Assembly: GCF_038096165.1 (NCBI RefSeq)
Contig: NZ_CP151076.1
Span: 3,655,501 to 3,719,500, forward strand
Length of the DNA: 64,000 nt
Direction of reading: 5' to 3'
Origin: Pseudomonas sp. G.S.17
GTDB lineage: Bacteria; Pseudomonadota; Gammaproteobacteria; Pseudomonadales; Pseudomonadaceae
The notes under the pieces were generated by a model. That model was not told where the DNA came from. It did no database searches and worked only from the letters and a program-made list of their open reading frames with translations. How positions within the stretch are numbered: the stretch's first letter is position 1; the number at the start of each line of letters is the position of its first letter. A program made the position numbers and the translations under genes. This document shows positions 1 to 8,586 of the stretch, piece after piece.

Positions 1-144
1 CAGCTCAAACGCCACGCGCTCCTCGCCTTCTGCATGACCCTCTCCAGACTCGATCCGGGAGGCGAGGCTCAGCACTTCGGCCGGGCCCGCCAGATCCAGC
101 ATCAGCACATTGGGCAGCAGCACGAACAGCACCGGAATCGCCAT
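1..144 (-). CDS. GlxA-family transcriptional regulator, N-terminal part (runs off the window)
   Basis: Only the first 48 codons are inside the window. The translation begins MAIPVLFVLLPNVLMLDLAG and continues GPAEVLSLASRIES, the start of the DJ-1/PfpI-like domain that precedes a C-terminal AraC-type helix-turn-helix in GlxA regulators. The ATG lies 4 bp after the stop codon of the cysteine hydrolase gene upstream, so the two are probably co-transcribed, a pairing often seen in pseudomonads. The DNA-binding half is outside the window, so the AraC part is inferred from family architecture. The ligand is unknown. Confidence 0.75.
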   Translation of the reverse strand, partial: MAIPVLFVLLPNVLMLDLAGPAEVLSLASRIESGEGHAEGEERVAFEL

Positions 145-148
145 GGTT

Positions 149-691
149 TCAGCCCTCCAGCGTCTGCGCGACCGTGGCGATGCGTGCGAAACGCCCTTCC
201 AGCACCAGCTCGGTACGCTCGCGAATCTCGGCGGCGCTGTAAGTGCGCTCACTGCGGGCGTGGGTCATGGCGAAGGTCAAGGTGGCCTCACTCACATAGT
301 CCACGGCAAAACCGCTGTCCGAGGCGTGGCGCGTGGTCGTTTCACAACATTGTTCGGTGCGGATGCCGCTGATGATCAGCTTGCCGATCCCCCGCCTCGT
401 CAGCCAGGCTGCCAGTCCAGTGCCGGCAAGTGCGCTGTGATAATGCTTGTGGAAAATCACGCTCGGGCTGATCGACAGCTCTTTCAGCGTACGGACGTGG
501 CCCGACGCCAGGGAAAATGGCCCGTGCTCGCCGACGTGGAATATCTGCACCACCGGAATACCCTGCTCTACACAGCCGTCAATCAACGCCTGCTGTTTTT
601 CGAGGAAGTCAGACAGATCAGTTTCGGACCAGTAAGGTGCGTGACGAAAGGACTCTTGTACATCGATAACGATAAGCGCGCTGAGGGTCAT
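149..691 (-). CDS. Cysteine hydrolase, isochorismatase family
   Basis: A 180-residue single-domain isochorismatase-like hydrolase. It starts MTLSALIVIDVQESF, the usual N-terminus with catalytic Asp10. Lys82 (FHKHYHSAL) and the nucleophile region T-E-Q-C-C-E-T (Cys115) complete the expected Asp-Lys-Cys triad. Members hydrolyse amides, ureas or vinyl ethers in the cytoplasm; the substrate cannot be read from the sequence. An in-frame ATG 24 bp upstream exists, but the ATG at 691 gives the family N-terminus. The gene is followed after 4 bp by a GlxA-type regulator, suggesting regulator and enzyme belong to one transcript. Confidence 0.85.
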   Translation of the reverse strand: MTLSALIVIDVQESFRHAPYWSETDLSDFLEKQQALIDGCVEQGIPVVQIFHVGEHGPFSLASGHVRTLKELSISPSVIFHKHYHSALAGTGLAAWLTRRGIGKLIISGIRTEQCCETTTRHASDSGFAVDYVSEATLTFAMTHARSERTYSAAEIRERTELVLEGRFARIATVAQTLEG

Positions 692-955
692 GTTTAGCTC
701 CGTGGCGTTTGCCATGCTGGTGATAATGTCTGCATGGTAAAGCGTGCACAAGCACTGTAATAGACGTGAGCAAGACCAACGGAGGACGTTTTCGGACATG
801 CGTCGCCAGATGGGAGCCGGAGAAAGCCGTATCGCACAATACGGCACCTGAACCTGAACCCTGCAAATTGTCTGCTAAACCTTAGAATTGCTGTTGGTGA
901 AGCTCAAAAACAGGCCGCTGAAATGGCAGGCCCCACCCCTGAAGGAAATCACAAA

Positions 956-1297
956 ATGTTCAATAACTGGTCCGAACTGCTGCCCACCATCCAGAAGTCT
1001 TTCGCCGCCCTGGGCAAAAGCAACCCGAAAATGGTCAAGGCGTATATGGCGCTCGATGAAGCCTCTGCCGAGAACGATGTGCTGGATGCCAAGACCCGTG
1101 AGCTGATCTCCATCGCCGTGGCCATCACGACGCGCTGTGACGGTTGCATTGGCGTACATACCGACGCGGCAATCAAGGCCGGCGCTACCCGCGAGGAAAT
1201 CGCGGCGACTCTGGCGACCGCTATTTCGCTGAATGCCGGTGCCGCCTATATCTACTCGCTGCGGGCGCTGGAGGCGCATGACGCACTGAAAAAATAA
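956..1297 (+). CDS. Carboxymuconolactone decarboxylase / AhpD-like protein
   Basis: A 113-residue all-helical protein of the CMD/AhpD family. The motif R-C-D-G-C-I-G-V-H (Cys61, Cys64, His68) is the AhpD-type CxxC plus His active site, implying thiol-dependent peroxidase or disulfide reductase chemistry rather than true carboxymuconolactone decarboxylation. The ATG at 956 is preceded by GAAGGAAAT at good spacing. A start at 923 is possible but adds residues the family lacks. It stands alone, followed by a REP-like element. Peroxidase activity is family-based inference. Confidence 0.85.
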   Translation: MFNNWSELLPTIQKSFAALGKSNPKMVKAYMALDEASAENDVLDAKTRELISIAVAITTRCDGCIGVHTDAAIKAGATREEIAATLATAISLNAGAAYIYSLRALEAHDALKK

Positions 1298-1320
1298 GCA
1301 GCGCCGTCTTGTACAGACTG

Positions 1321-1399
1321 TGTAAGAGCGAACCTGTTCGCGAGGGGGTTTGTCTGGTTACGCAGGACCATCCTCTCGCCAACAAGTTGGCTCCTACAG
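1321..1399. repeat. Paired REP-like palindromic element
   Basis: Two inverted REP-like units, GAGCGAACCTGTTCGCGAGG and CTCGCCAACAAGTTGGCTCC, face each other between two convergent genes. Each unit is an imperfect hairpin, and together they resemble a BIME of Pseudomonas intergenic repeats. Confidence 0.7.
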
Positions 1400-1416
1400 A
1401 GATTGGCATTGCTGTA

Positions 1417-2763
1417 TCAGGAAAAAACCTTGAGCAGGATCGTGGCGATAATCACCGTGGCCGCCCCGCCAATCCGGGTCGATATCTGGGCGAACGGCAT
1501 CAGTTGCATGCGATTGGCCGCCGAAAGAATCGCGACATCGCCTGTACCGCCCAGCCCGCTGTGACAACAGGTCACGATAGCCGCCTCGATGGGGTACATC
1601 TTCATCAGGTTCCCCACCAGGAATCCCGCAGCGGTCATCGACACCACGACGGCAAGGCAGACCACCACATAACCCACCGAAAATACCTTCACGACGCTGT
1701 CGAGTGGTACGTAGAGCATTCCCAGGCCAATCATCACCGGCCAGATAAATGCCGACGAGACAAGTTTATAAAAAGTATGGGCACCCTTCTCCAGACGCTC
1801 CGGCAATACCCGAATGTATTTAAAAGCGACTGCGGCAAGAATCATCATCACCGGACCGGGGATACCCACGACTTTTTCCAGCAGGCCGCCAAGCACGAAG
1901 AACGCACAGATCAGCAAGACACCTGCGCCCATCAAACGGAAATCGACCGGGCCTTTATCTTCTTCCTTCACCTGAAACTTGTCGTTCTCATCCTTGGCCC
2001 GAATCAGTGTCCCCTCACCGTTCAACGATGGGCGCTTGAGCGCGATACGAGCCAGCACTCCGGAACAGATGATGGCGATGATGTTGCCCACCACCGCAGC
2101 CGGGACCAGTTGGGCGACGTATTGATCCGGGCTTCCACCCAGAATGGCCGAGTAAGCCAGGGACAGCGGCAGAATCCCTTCACCGATACCGCCGCCCAGA
2201 ATAGGCACGATGATGTAGAAGAACGTGTGGTGAAACGTATAGCCAAACAGCTCGCCCACCAGTAACCCGGCTGCTAAAGCCGCGAACGTACCCGCGAGCA
2301 GGGGAACGAACATTCTGATCATGCCTTGAACCAGAGTGAATCGACTCATCCCCAGGATGCTGCCGACCACCAGGCTGGCGATCACGAAATACAGGAAATT
2401 GGCATCCTTCATGAGCATCTTGGTGGCATCAATTGTGGGCGCACCGAAAAAACCGAAGAACACCAGAACCGACGGCAACATCAGGCACAGAATCGCCCCG
2501 CCACCGAACTCTTTCAATATCGGAAGACGCTGCCCCACCTGACCGAAAAACACGCCCATGGTCATGATGACGGCCAGGCCACCGATCATGTTTTTCGGCA
2601 GTAAACCCAAATGGGCCGACAGGAAAACGATGAAAGCGATGCCCAGGAATATCGGCAGCGGAATCACCCCGATCTCATAGGCACACAGGCTGTTCAAGCG
2701 ATTGCGTAGACCCGAACCGGCTAAACTGCTGACCTTCAGAGATTGCTCATAAGGTTTGTTCAT
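1417..2763 (-). CDS. 2-hydroxycarboxylate transporter family protein (CitS/MaeP-like)
   Basis: A 448-residue, very hydrophobic carrier of the 2HCT family (TC 2.A.24), whose members carry malate, citrate, citramalate-like hydroxy acids by H+ or Na+ symport or by exchange. Both re-entrant-loop signatures are visible: GGGIGEGILPLSLAYS in the first half and a GLGGTGDVAILSAANRM stretch near the C-terminus, the latter following a conserved His (CCHSGLGGTG). About eleven membrane segments are evident. It is transcribed divergently from the LysR gene at 2892 and lies close to the LeuCD-type genes, so the carried acid is probably the substrate of that hydro-lyase. Substrate identity is inferred. Confidence 0.88.
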   Translation of the reverse strand: MNKPYEQSLKVSSLAGSGLRNRLNSLCAYEIGVIPLPIFLGIAFIVFLSAHLGLLPKNMIGGLAVIMTMGVFFGQVGQRLPILKEFGGGAILCLMLPSVLVFFGFFGAPTIDATKMLMKDANFLYFVIASLVVGSILGMSRFTLVQGMIRMFVPLLAGTFAALAAGLLVGELFGYTFHHTFFYIIVPILGGGIGEGILPLSLAYSAILGGSPDQYVAQLVPAAVVGNIIAIICSGVLARIALKRPSLNGEGTLIRAKDENDKFQVKEEDKGPVDFRLMGAGVLLICAFFVLGGLLEKVVGIPGPVMMILAAVAFKYIRVLPERLEKGAHTFYKLVSSAFIWPVMIGLGMLYVPLDSVVKVFSVGYVVVCLAVVVSMTAAGFLVGNLMKMYPIEAAIVTCCHSGLGGTGDVAILSAANRMQLMPFAQISTRIGGAATVIIATILLKVFS

Positions 2764-2891
2764 GCGTGTATTCCTCTAGTTATTTTTATCGAGGATTTAT
2801 GTAAGTCACGGAGAGCCCGATACGATTAATCAAGCGTATTTCGATGTTATCCTTGCGCCAAAACATGATAAATAGCGAAGTCATGAGGCCT
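2764..2891. promoter_or_regulatory. Divergent promoter region of 2HCT carrier and LysR gene
   Basis: This 128-bp gap separates the divergent starts at 2763 and 2892 and should hold both promoters and the LysR operator. It is AT-richer than its flanks. LysR proteins typically bind T-N11-A motifs in such gaps, but no single site stands out by eye. Confidence 0.45.
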
Positions 2892-3809
2892 ATGAACACG
2901 AATCGTGAGCAATCCCTGCTACCGGATGACCTTCGGGTTTTTCTCACCGTGATCCGCAAGAATGGTTTCAACCATGCCGCCGAGGAGCTGGGCTATTCAC
3001 CGGCCTACGTCAGCAAGCGCGTGTCGATTCTGGAGGCGACATTGGGTGCCAGGCTTCTGCACAGGACTACCCGCCGCGTAGCACTGACCGATGATGGCGA
3101 ACGGGTTCGCGTCTGGGCCACGCGATTTCTGGGGGACATGGATGATTTCATCAGCGAGCTGACCGACGCCCGACAACAGTTAAGCGGCAGCCTGCACATC
3201 TGCAGTACATTCGGTTTCGGTCGCAATCATGTGGCGCCGGCGATAACCACGCTGTCCCGTCTGTATCCCAAACTGGAGATTCGACTGGACGTATTTGACC
3301 GTGTTGTCGATATCGTCAATGAAGGGTTCGATCTGGAAATTCGGGTAGGCGATGATTTGCCCAATCAATTGCTCGGAAAGAAGCTGGTAGCCAATCGCAG
3401 GGTGCTCTGCGCGACTCCGGACTATCTGCAGCGACGTGGCAGACCGAACTCGCTGGACGACCTGTCCGATCATGATTGCCTGGTCCTCAAGGAACGCAAT
3501 AATGCCTTCGGCCTCTGGAGCCTTACCAAGGGTGGAGTCGAAGAGTCGGTGCGGGTCAGCGGGCCACTGTCATCGAACAATGGTGAGATTGTGTTGCGCT
3601 GGGCATTGAGCGGCGCAGGGATCATCCTGCGATCTTTATGGGACGTGAAACCCATGCTGGAAAGCGGTGAACTGGTTCAGGTGCTCGACGAGTACACGCA
3701 AAGTGCCAATGTCTGGGCGGTGTACCCGACGCGGGTCAGCCAGTCGGCAAAACTCAGGGTCTGCATCGAGTTTTTCGAAGAGCATTTCCGCAACTTGTCG
3801 CTGGTTTGA
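2892..3809 (+). CDS. LysR-family transcriptional regulator, DmlR-like
   Basis: About 305 residues with the N-terminal winged helix-turn-helix (LRVFLTVIRKNGFNHAAEEL, then SPAYVSKRVSILEATLGARLLHRTTRRVALTDDG) and a C-terminal periplasmic-binding-like effector domain. Overall pattern resembles DmlR, the D-malate-responsive regulator, and the wider group of LysR proteins beside organic-acid genes. The start at 2892 is chosen because GAGG sits 7 bp upstream; in-frame ATGs at 2844, 2865 and 2883 are less well placed. Divergent from the 2HCT carrier and convergent with the LeuCD-type genes, it probably activates them in response to the transported acid. Confidence 0.85.
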   Translation: MNTNREQSLLPDDLRVFLTVIRKNGFNHAAEELGYSPAYVSKRVSILEATLGARLLHRTTRRVALTDDGERVRVWATRFLGDMDDFISELTDARQQLSGSLHICSTFGFGRNHVAPAITTLSRLYPKLEIRLDVFDRVVDIVNEGFDLEIRVGDDLPNQLLGKKLVANRRVLCATPDYLQRRGRPNSLDDLSDHDCLVLKERNNAFGLWSLTKGGVEESVRVSGPLSSNNGEIVLRWALSGAGIILRSLWDVKPMLESGELVQVLDEYTQSANVWAVYPTRVSQSAKLRVCIEFFEEHFRNLSLV

Positions 3810-3848
3810 TCACAGGAGAACTGTTGTTCCCCTGTGATAGCCCAGCGC

Positions 3849-4457
3849 CTAGCTCAGCCAGGGATTCTCTGCGAGGTGCCGGGTTTCGAAATCACGAATC
3901 TGCGCTGAGCGTTGCAGTGTGTTGCCGATGGCATCGAGCCCCAGCAGCAGCGATTGCTTGCGTAAATCGTCTATTTCGAAGGCGATCACCGAACCGTCAC
4001 TCAAGCGAATCACCTGGTTGGGCAAGTCGACACTGATCGTCGTGGTTGCCGCGTTGCTGACCACCTGGCCGAGCCTTTGGTGTTCAGTCTCGGATAACTG
4101 GATCGCCAGCACGCCGTTACGCTGGCAGTTGTCATAGAAAATGCCGGCGAAGCTGGTGCCGATCAGCGCCCGGATACCCAATTGCTTGAGCCCCCAGACC
4201 GCATGTTCACGGCTGGAGCCGCAACCGAAGTTTGGCCCGGTCACCAGAAAACGCGCACCGCTCCAGGCTGGCTGATTGAGGACGAACTCTGGATTCGGCT
4301 CACCCGACCCGAGGAAACGCAGGTCGAAAAACAGGCCCTTGTCCAACCCGCTGCGGTCGATGCCCTTGAGGAACTGCTTGGGCATGATGACGTCCGTGTC
4401 AACATTCGACGCGAGGAACGGGGCAGCTTTGCCCGTTACGGTATCAAAAGGTTGCAT
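3849..4457 (-). CDS. leuD: LeuD-type small subunit of aconitase-family hydro-lyase
   Basis: 202 residues, the normal length of 3-isopropylmalate dehydratase small subunits. It carries SNVDTDVIMPKQFLK at the N-terminus and the swivel-domain motif FGCGSSREHAVWGL. It follows the large subunit by 12 bp. LeuCD hydrates/dehydrates 2-isopropylmalate for leucine synthesis, but in pseudomonads leuC and leuD normally sit with leuB and asd-type genes. Here the pair adjoins a hydroxycarboxylate carrier and a DmlR-like regulator, so a catabolic paralogue acting on maleate, citraconate or a similar acid is more likely. The symbol marks the family only. Confidence 0.85.
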   Translation of the reverse strand: MQPFDTVTGKAAPFLASNVDTDVIMPKQFLKGIDRSGLDKGLFFDLRFLGSGEPNPEFVLNQPAWSGARFLVTGPNFGCGSSREHAVWGLKQLGIRALIGTSFAGIFYDNCQRNGVLAIQLSETEHQRLGQVVSNAATTTISVDLPNQVIRLSDGSVIAFEIDDLRKQSLLLGLDAIGNTLQRSAQIRDFETRHLAENPWLS

Positions 4458-4469
4458 GGTTCAAGCCTC

Positions 4470-5882
4470 CTAGGCAAACGAGCGAACATCAGTCAGATGG
4501 CCACGGATCGCCGCCGCCGCCACCATCGCCGGGCTCATCAGATGGGTTCGCGCACCCGCACCCTGACGCCCTTCGAAATTTCGGTTGGTACTCGACGCGC
4601 AGCGGTCACCCGGCGCCAGCACGTCGTCGTTCATGGCCAGGCACATGGAGCAACCGGACTGGCGCCACTCGAAACCGGCATCGAGGAAAATCCTCGCGAG
4701 CCCCTCCTCTTCTGCCTGATTGCGCACCAGGGTCGAGCCCGGCACGATCATCGCCCGCACGCCGGGAGAGACCCGCTTGCCATGGACAACCCGCGCGACG
4801 TCGCGCAAATCCTCGATTCGCGCATTGGTGCATGAGCCGATGAATGCATGGCTGATCTTCACCTCGCTCAACAGCATCCCGGCCTCCAGGCCCATGTATT
4901 TCAGCGCCCGCTGCATACCCTGGCGCAGAATCAGATCAACTTCCCCGGCAGGATCCGGAACGGTGCTGCCGACCGGGGCGGCCTGATCGGGACTCGTGCC
5001 CCAGGTGACCATCGGTTCAAGTGCATTCACGTCGACCCGCACTTCGCGATCAAACACCGCGCCCTCGTCGGTGTACAGCTCCCGCCACTTCTGCTCGGCC
5101 GCCGCCCATTGCTCGCCTTGCGGTGCGCGAGGTCTGGATTTGACGTAGGCGAATACCTTATCGTCCGGCGCCATGAACGCACCGCGTGCGCCCGCCTCCA
5201 CCGCCATGTTGCAGATCGTCATCCGCGCTTCGACGCTCAGCGCCGAGATGGCCGGACCGGCGAATTCGATTGCGTATCCCGTGGCACCCGAAGCGCCGAT
5301 CTGCTGGATCAGGACCATGATGATGTCTTTGGACGTCACGCCCATGCCGAGGTCGCCGGTCACGGTGACGCGCATGGTCTTCAAGCGCTTGTAGACCAGC
5401 GTCTGGGTGGCAAGCAGGTGTTCGATCTCGGAGGTTCCGATACCAAAACCAAATGCGCCGAGGGCGCCATAAGTCGTGGTGTGGCTGTCGCCGGCGGCAA
5501 CCACCATGCCGGGCAGAATAAACCCCTGCTCGGGAGCGACGACGTGCTCGATGCCCTGGCGCTTGTCCAGCACATCGAACAGCTCAATGCCGAAATCCCG
5601 GCAGTTCTCTTCGAAATAGGAGACTTGCAGCGCCCCACCGGCGTCCGGCATCGCGGCAACACGCTCAGGTGCTGTCGGGTTGACGTGGTCGACAACGGCC
5701 AGGGTCGCCGAAGGCCGCCATACACTGCGTTTGGCCTCGCGCAGACCGCTGAACGCTTGCGGACTGGTGTATTCATTGGCGACCTGCCGGTCGATGTACA
5801 ACAGGACGTGGCCCTGATCATCCAGCGTGCAGACGGTATGGCTGTCGATATGTTTTTGATAAAGGGTACGTGGGCTAATCAT
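4470..5882 (-). CDS. leuC: LeuC-type large subunit of aconitase-family hydro-lyase
   Basis: 470 residues, full length for the [4Fe-4S] large subunit. The cluster ligands are visible in IGSCTNARIEDLR and SGCSMCLAMNDD (three Cys), with conserved GDSHTTTYGALGAFGFGIGTSE and the late NRNFEGRQGAGARTHLMSPAM segment. Together with the small subunit it should interconvert a 2-substituted malate and an unsaturated diacid. The N-terminus (ISPRTLYQKHIDSHTV) aligns with LeuC without extension. The genomic setting (2HCT carrier, LysR) argues against the housekeeping leucine role; maleate hydratase and citraconate hydratase belong to the same family and are candidates. Confidence 0.87.
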   Translation of the reverse strand: MISPRTLYQKHIDSHTVCTLDDQGHVLLYIDRQVANEYTSPQAFSGLREAKRSVWRPSATLAVVDHVNPTAPERVAAMPDAGGALQVSYFEENCRDFGIELFDVLDKRQGIEHVVAPEQGFILPGMVVAAGDSHTTTYGALGAFGFGIGTSEIEHLLATQTLVYKRLKTMRVTVTGDLGMGVTSKDIIMVLIQQIGASGATGYAIEFAGPAISALSVEARMTICNMAVEAGARGAFMAPDDKVFAYVKSRPRAPQGEQWAAAEQKWRELYTDEGAVFDREVRVDVNALEPMVTWGTSPDQAAPVGSTVPDPAGEVDLILRQGMQRALKYMGLEAGMLLSEVKISHAFIGSCTNARIEDLRDVARVVHGKRVSPGVRAMIVPGSTLVRNQAEEEGLARIFLDAGFEWRQSGCSMCLAMNDDVLAPGDRCASSTNRNFEGRQGAGARTHLMSPAMVAAAAIRGHLTDVRSFA

Positions 5883-5980
5883 GGCGATGCACTCTTCTCA
5901 TTGTTATGCGAGATCACGGTTACTCATGAACCCAGCATATTCCGAATGAAAACTGCATCAATGGCCTTGAAGTGATCATG

Positions 5981-6073
5981 CAGAACACGAATTGTGAACA
6001 ATCTGCTGGCGGGCAGGCGGTGCTGGAAGTCTGCGACCCGTTCGGCAACCGGATTCGGTTCTGCCAGAGCTGA
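5981..6073 (+). pseudogene. C-terminal relic of a glyoxalase/bleomycin-resistance-like gene
   Basis: An open stretch ending at TGA 6073 encodes GGQAVLEVCDPFGNRIRFCQS, matching the last beta-strand and the DPFGN-R-F-C-E type tail of VOC-fold glyoxalase/BRP proteins. The rest of the roughly 120-residue gene is absent: upstream is the leuC promoter side, downstream a convergent histidine kinase gene. It is most simply a leftover of a deletion. Family assignment rests on about 20 residues. Confidence 0.5.
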
Positions 6074-6096
6074 CGCGCGACGCTGGACGAATGAGG

Positions 6097-7116
6097 TCAG
6101 AAGTGGAACAACGGCAGTGTCAGGACAAACTCGCTGCCTTTACCATCGCCCTCGCTGGTGCCCGTTACTGTCCCGCCATGGGCTTCGACCAGCTCGCGCA
6201 CCACCGTCAAACCAATGCCCAGCCCCACGCCATTGAAGCCAACCGCGTGGGCATCCTGCACAAAGGGCTCAAAGATAAAGGGCAGCGCCCGGGCAGAAAT
6301 GCCGATGCCGTTATCCCGAATCCGTACCTCCACACTGTCCGCATTGTTCGATACCGAAAGCACGACAAGACCGCCTGATGGCGTGTATTTCGCAGCGTTG
6401 CCGAGCAGATTGCCGAGAATCTGCGCCAGACGCACCGGATCTCCATTGACGATCAGCGCACACTCGGGTTGTTCGACGCGGAAATCCAGGTGCTGGGCGA
6501 CCATTACCGGGCTGCAGATCTCGATGGCTTCGCGGATGATGGGTGACATGTCGACCAGGCGGCAATCCAGGCGAAACTTGCCAGTGTTCGCGCGTGATAC
6601 GTCGAGCAGGTCTTCCACCAGGCGCGACATGTGCTGAACCTGACCTTCGATCAACTTCTGCATGCGCGGCAGTTCTTCCCTGGGCACCCGCACCAGTCGC
6701 CCGGCAATCATGCTGATGGGGGTCAGCGGATTGCGCAGTTCATGGGCCACCAGGGTCAGGACCTGGCGTTGCCGCTCCAGAGCGTGTTCGGCCAGATCCT
6801 GCAGGTGTTGCGCGCCGAGGGCAGCGATCACCAGCTGTTCGTTGGCCTCACGAACCTGCAGGGAAGAGCGTTGTTCTTCCAGCGTGTGCGGTAATTTTTC
6901 CGCATCCGCTTGCGCCAACAGGATCGCCAATACCAATTGCTGATTGGCCTCGACCAATTGCTCAAGCTGCCGGCTTTCAGCCATGCGCTGGTTGGTGTCA
7001 CTCAACTCTTGTTGCAGCGCCGCCAGAACTGCCTTTGCTTCAAGAATTTCCTCCTCGAGCAGGAGTAATTCGCGAGCGGCGTTCGCCGTAACGTCCTTGT
7101 CCTCGGCGTTGGTCAT
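6097..7116 (-). CDS. Soluble histidine kinase of the KaiC operon
   Basis: 339 residues with no membrane segment or recognised sensor domain. A long N-terminal coiled coil (residues 10-120) precedes the HisKA box TLVAHELRNPLTPIS (phospho-His125). The HATPase domain shows GNLLGNAAKYTP (N box), RDNGIGI (G1), FEPFVQ (F) and GVGLGIGLTVV (G2). It starts 9 bp after the KaiC-like gene, so the kinase is probably its output or input partner; KaiC/histidine kinase pairs are known from cyanobacteria (SasA, CikA) and Legionella-type loci. No cognate response regulator is adjacent. Confidence 0.85.
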   Translation of the reverse strand: MTNAEDKDVTANAARELLLLEEEILEAKAVLAALQQELSDTNQRMAESRQLEQLVEANQQLVLAILLAQADAEKLPHTLEEQRSSLQVREANEQLVIAALGAQHLQDLAEHALERQRQVLTLVAHELRNPLTPISMIAGRLVRVPREELPRMQKLIEGQVQHMSRLVEDLLDVSRANTGKFRLDCRLVDMSPIIREAIEICSPVMVAQHLDFRVEQPECALIVNGDPVRLAQILGNLLGNAAKYTPSGGLVVLSVSNNADSVEVRIRDNGIGISARALPFIFEPFVQDAHAVGFNGVGLGIGLTVVRELVEAHGGTVTGTSEGDGKGSEFVLTLPLFHF

Positions 7117-7125
7117 GAGGTTGAG

Positions 7126-8586
7126 TTACTCATTGTTGATGTCCGGGCGCTGCCGGGTCGGCCGGCCGCCCAGTAAACCTTCCTGATCCGGCAGCATCTC
7201 GCCGATCTGCAACCCGTTATCGTCGATGCTGTACAAACGCAATTCATCGGAGTGGGCGCTGGCCCGAACCTTGACCACGGCCATGATGCGCAGCAAGCGG
7301 CTCTGCACTTCGATGTAACGCTGAACGATGATCGCGTCAGTGAGAAATGCCGTGCCGTAAGGGCTGAAACGCAGGTCGGTGTAGCGGTCTTCCAGTTCTG
7401 AAGTCATCAACACGCTGACTCCCGCGCTGGTCAGCGCAGTCACCATGCGCGACAGCGATTCGCGAAAGTCTTCGCGGAAGGTCGGCGCCAGCGCCAGCTC
7501 AAAACCTGAGAGCGAATCGATCACCACACGAGTGGCTTTGAGTCGACTGATCTCGCTGAGCAGCAACTGGACAATTTCGTCAATCGACAGATCTGGAGCA
7601 CGACTGTCCACCAGCCCAACCATTCCACTCTGGATCAAGTCAGAAAGCGTAGCGTTTTGCGAGTGATTGGGGCGCTGTTCGAAGACGGCGATGACACCCC
7701 TTTCGCCATTGCGCGCGCCCTCGGCCAGAAAGGACGCTGCCAAAATGCTTTTACCCGAGCCCGACGGCCCCGCCACCAGCAAGGAGTACCCGCGAGGCAA
7801 TCCGCCGCCGAGCATGTCGTCGAGCCGGGGCACGCCCATTTTCAGGCGTTTGACCGGAAACTCCAGAGGCGCCTCGTTCACGTTGCGCGCGGCCGGCGCG
7901 AACACTTTGATCCCGGACGTAGCGATGCGGAAGGTATGCAGCCCCGGCAGGGTCGGCTGGCCGCGCATCTTCATGATTTCCATCTTGCGCACCATGGAGT
8001 TGCGCTGGACGCTCTGCCGTAGCCAGATGAGACCGTCGGCCACAGTGAAAATCGGGTTGGTGTCGGTTTCGGTGAAATACTCCCCAATCAGGAAGGTGGT
8101 CGCCTGCCAGGTGGTCATCAACATGCCCAATTCCTGAATGAACTGCGGCAGATTATTGTTGGGATTGGTCTGGGTCTGACTCGCCAGCACCACGGAACGG
8201 AACGAGTCGACGAACACCAGCGACGGGTTATGAATCTCAACCTCACTGACGATACGGCGCAAGACTTCGTCGAGATCACCAGCCAATGTGTCGTCGACCA
8301 GATTCACGTAGCGAATCGACTTATTTATCGCGTCACTGTCGAAAAAATCGAACTGCTGCTGATAACGCAGCATCTTCAGCGGCGGCTCGCCCAGTACCGT
8401 AAAGAACAAGGCCGGGCGCTCGGGCGTCGCCAGGGCAAACATCATCTGATGCGCCAGGGTGGTTTTACCGCAGCCAGGCGGGCCCGCGATCAGATTGAAC
8501 GAAAACTCCGGCAAACCTCCGCCCAGCACCTCGTCCAGTCCTGGCACGCCGGTGGCCAGGCGGTTGATAGTCACTTTGGTGCTCAT
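7126..8586 (-). CDS. KaiC-like double-domain RecA ATPase
   Basis: 486 residues with two tandem KaiC/RadA-type ATPase domains. Walker A motifs are GPPGCGKT (residues 35-42) and GPSGSGKS (273-280); Walker B strands are SLVFVDSF and TRVVIDSL. Domain linkers begin ATGVPGLDEVLGGGLP and KMGVPRLDDMLGGGLP, the KaiC signature. The catalytic-glutamate positions read LGEPP in the first and FEQRP in the second domain. The region matching the cyanobacterial phosphosites S431/T432 reads GTAFLTDAI, so the classical Ser/Thr pair seems missing. The start at 8586 overlaps the upstream stop (ATGA). No KaiB or KaiA lies nearby, so timekeeping should not be assumed. Confidence 0.88.
   Translation of the reverse strand: MSTKVTINRLATGVPGLDEVLGGGLPEFSFNLIAGPPGCGKTTLAHQMMFALATPERPALFFTVLGEPPLKMLRYQQQFDFFDSDAINKSIRYVNLVDDTLAGDLDEVLRRIVSEVEIHNPSLVFVDSFRSVVLASQTQTNPNNNLPQFIQELGMLMTTWQATTFLIGEYFTETDTNPIFTVADGLIWLRQSVQRNSMVRKMEIMKMRGQPTLPGLHTFRIATSGIKVFAPAARNVNEAPLEFPVKRLKMGVPRLDDMLGGGLPRGYSLLVAGPSGSGKSILAASFLAEGARNGERGVIAVFEQRPNHSQNATLSDLIQSGMVGLVDSRAPDLSIDEIVQLLLSEISRLKATRVVIDSLSGFELALAPTFREDFRESLSRMVTALTSAGVSVLMTSELEDRYTDLRFSPYGTAFLTDAIIVQRYIEVQSRLLRIMAVVKVRASAHSDELRLYSIDDNGLQIGEMLPDQEGLLGGRPTRQRPDINNE

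Noticed and set aside
3849..5882. LeuCD as the leucine-biosynthesis isomerase
   Set aside because: The setting (2HCT carrier, DmlR-like regulator, no leuB or leuA) points to catabolism. Not excluded, since the rest of the genome is not visible.
7126..8586. A full circadian clock locus
   Set aside because: No KaiB or KaiA, and the classical phosphorylation pair is not conserved in the second domain.
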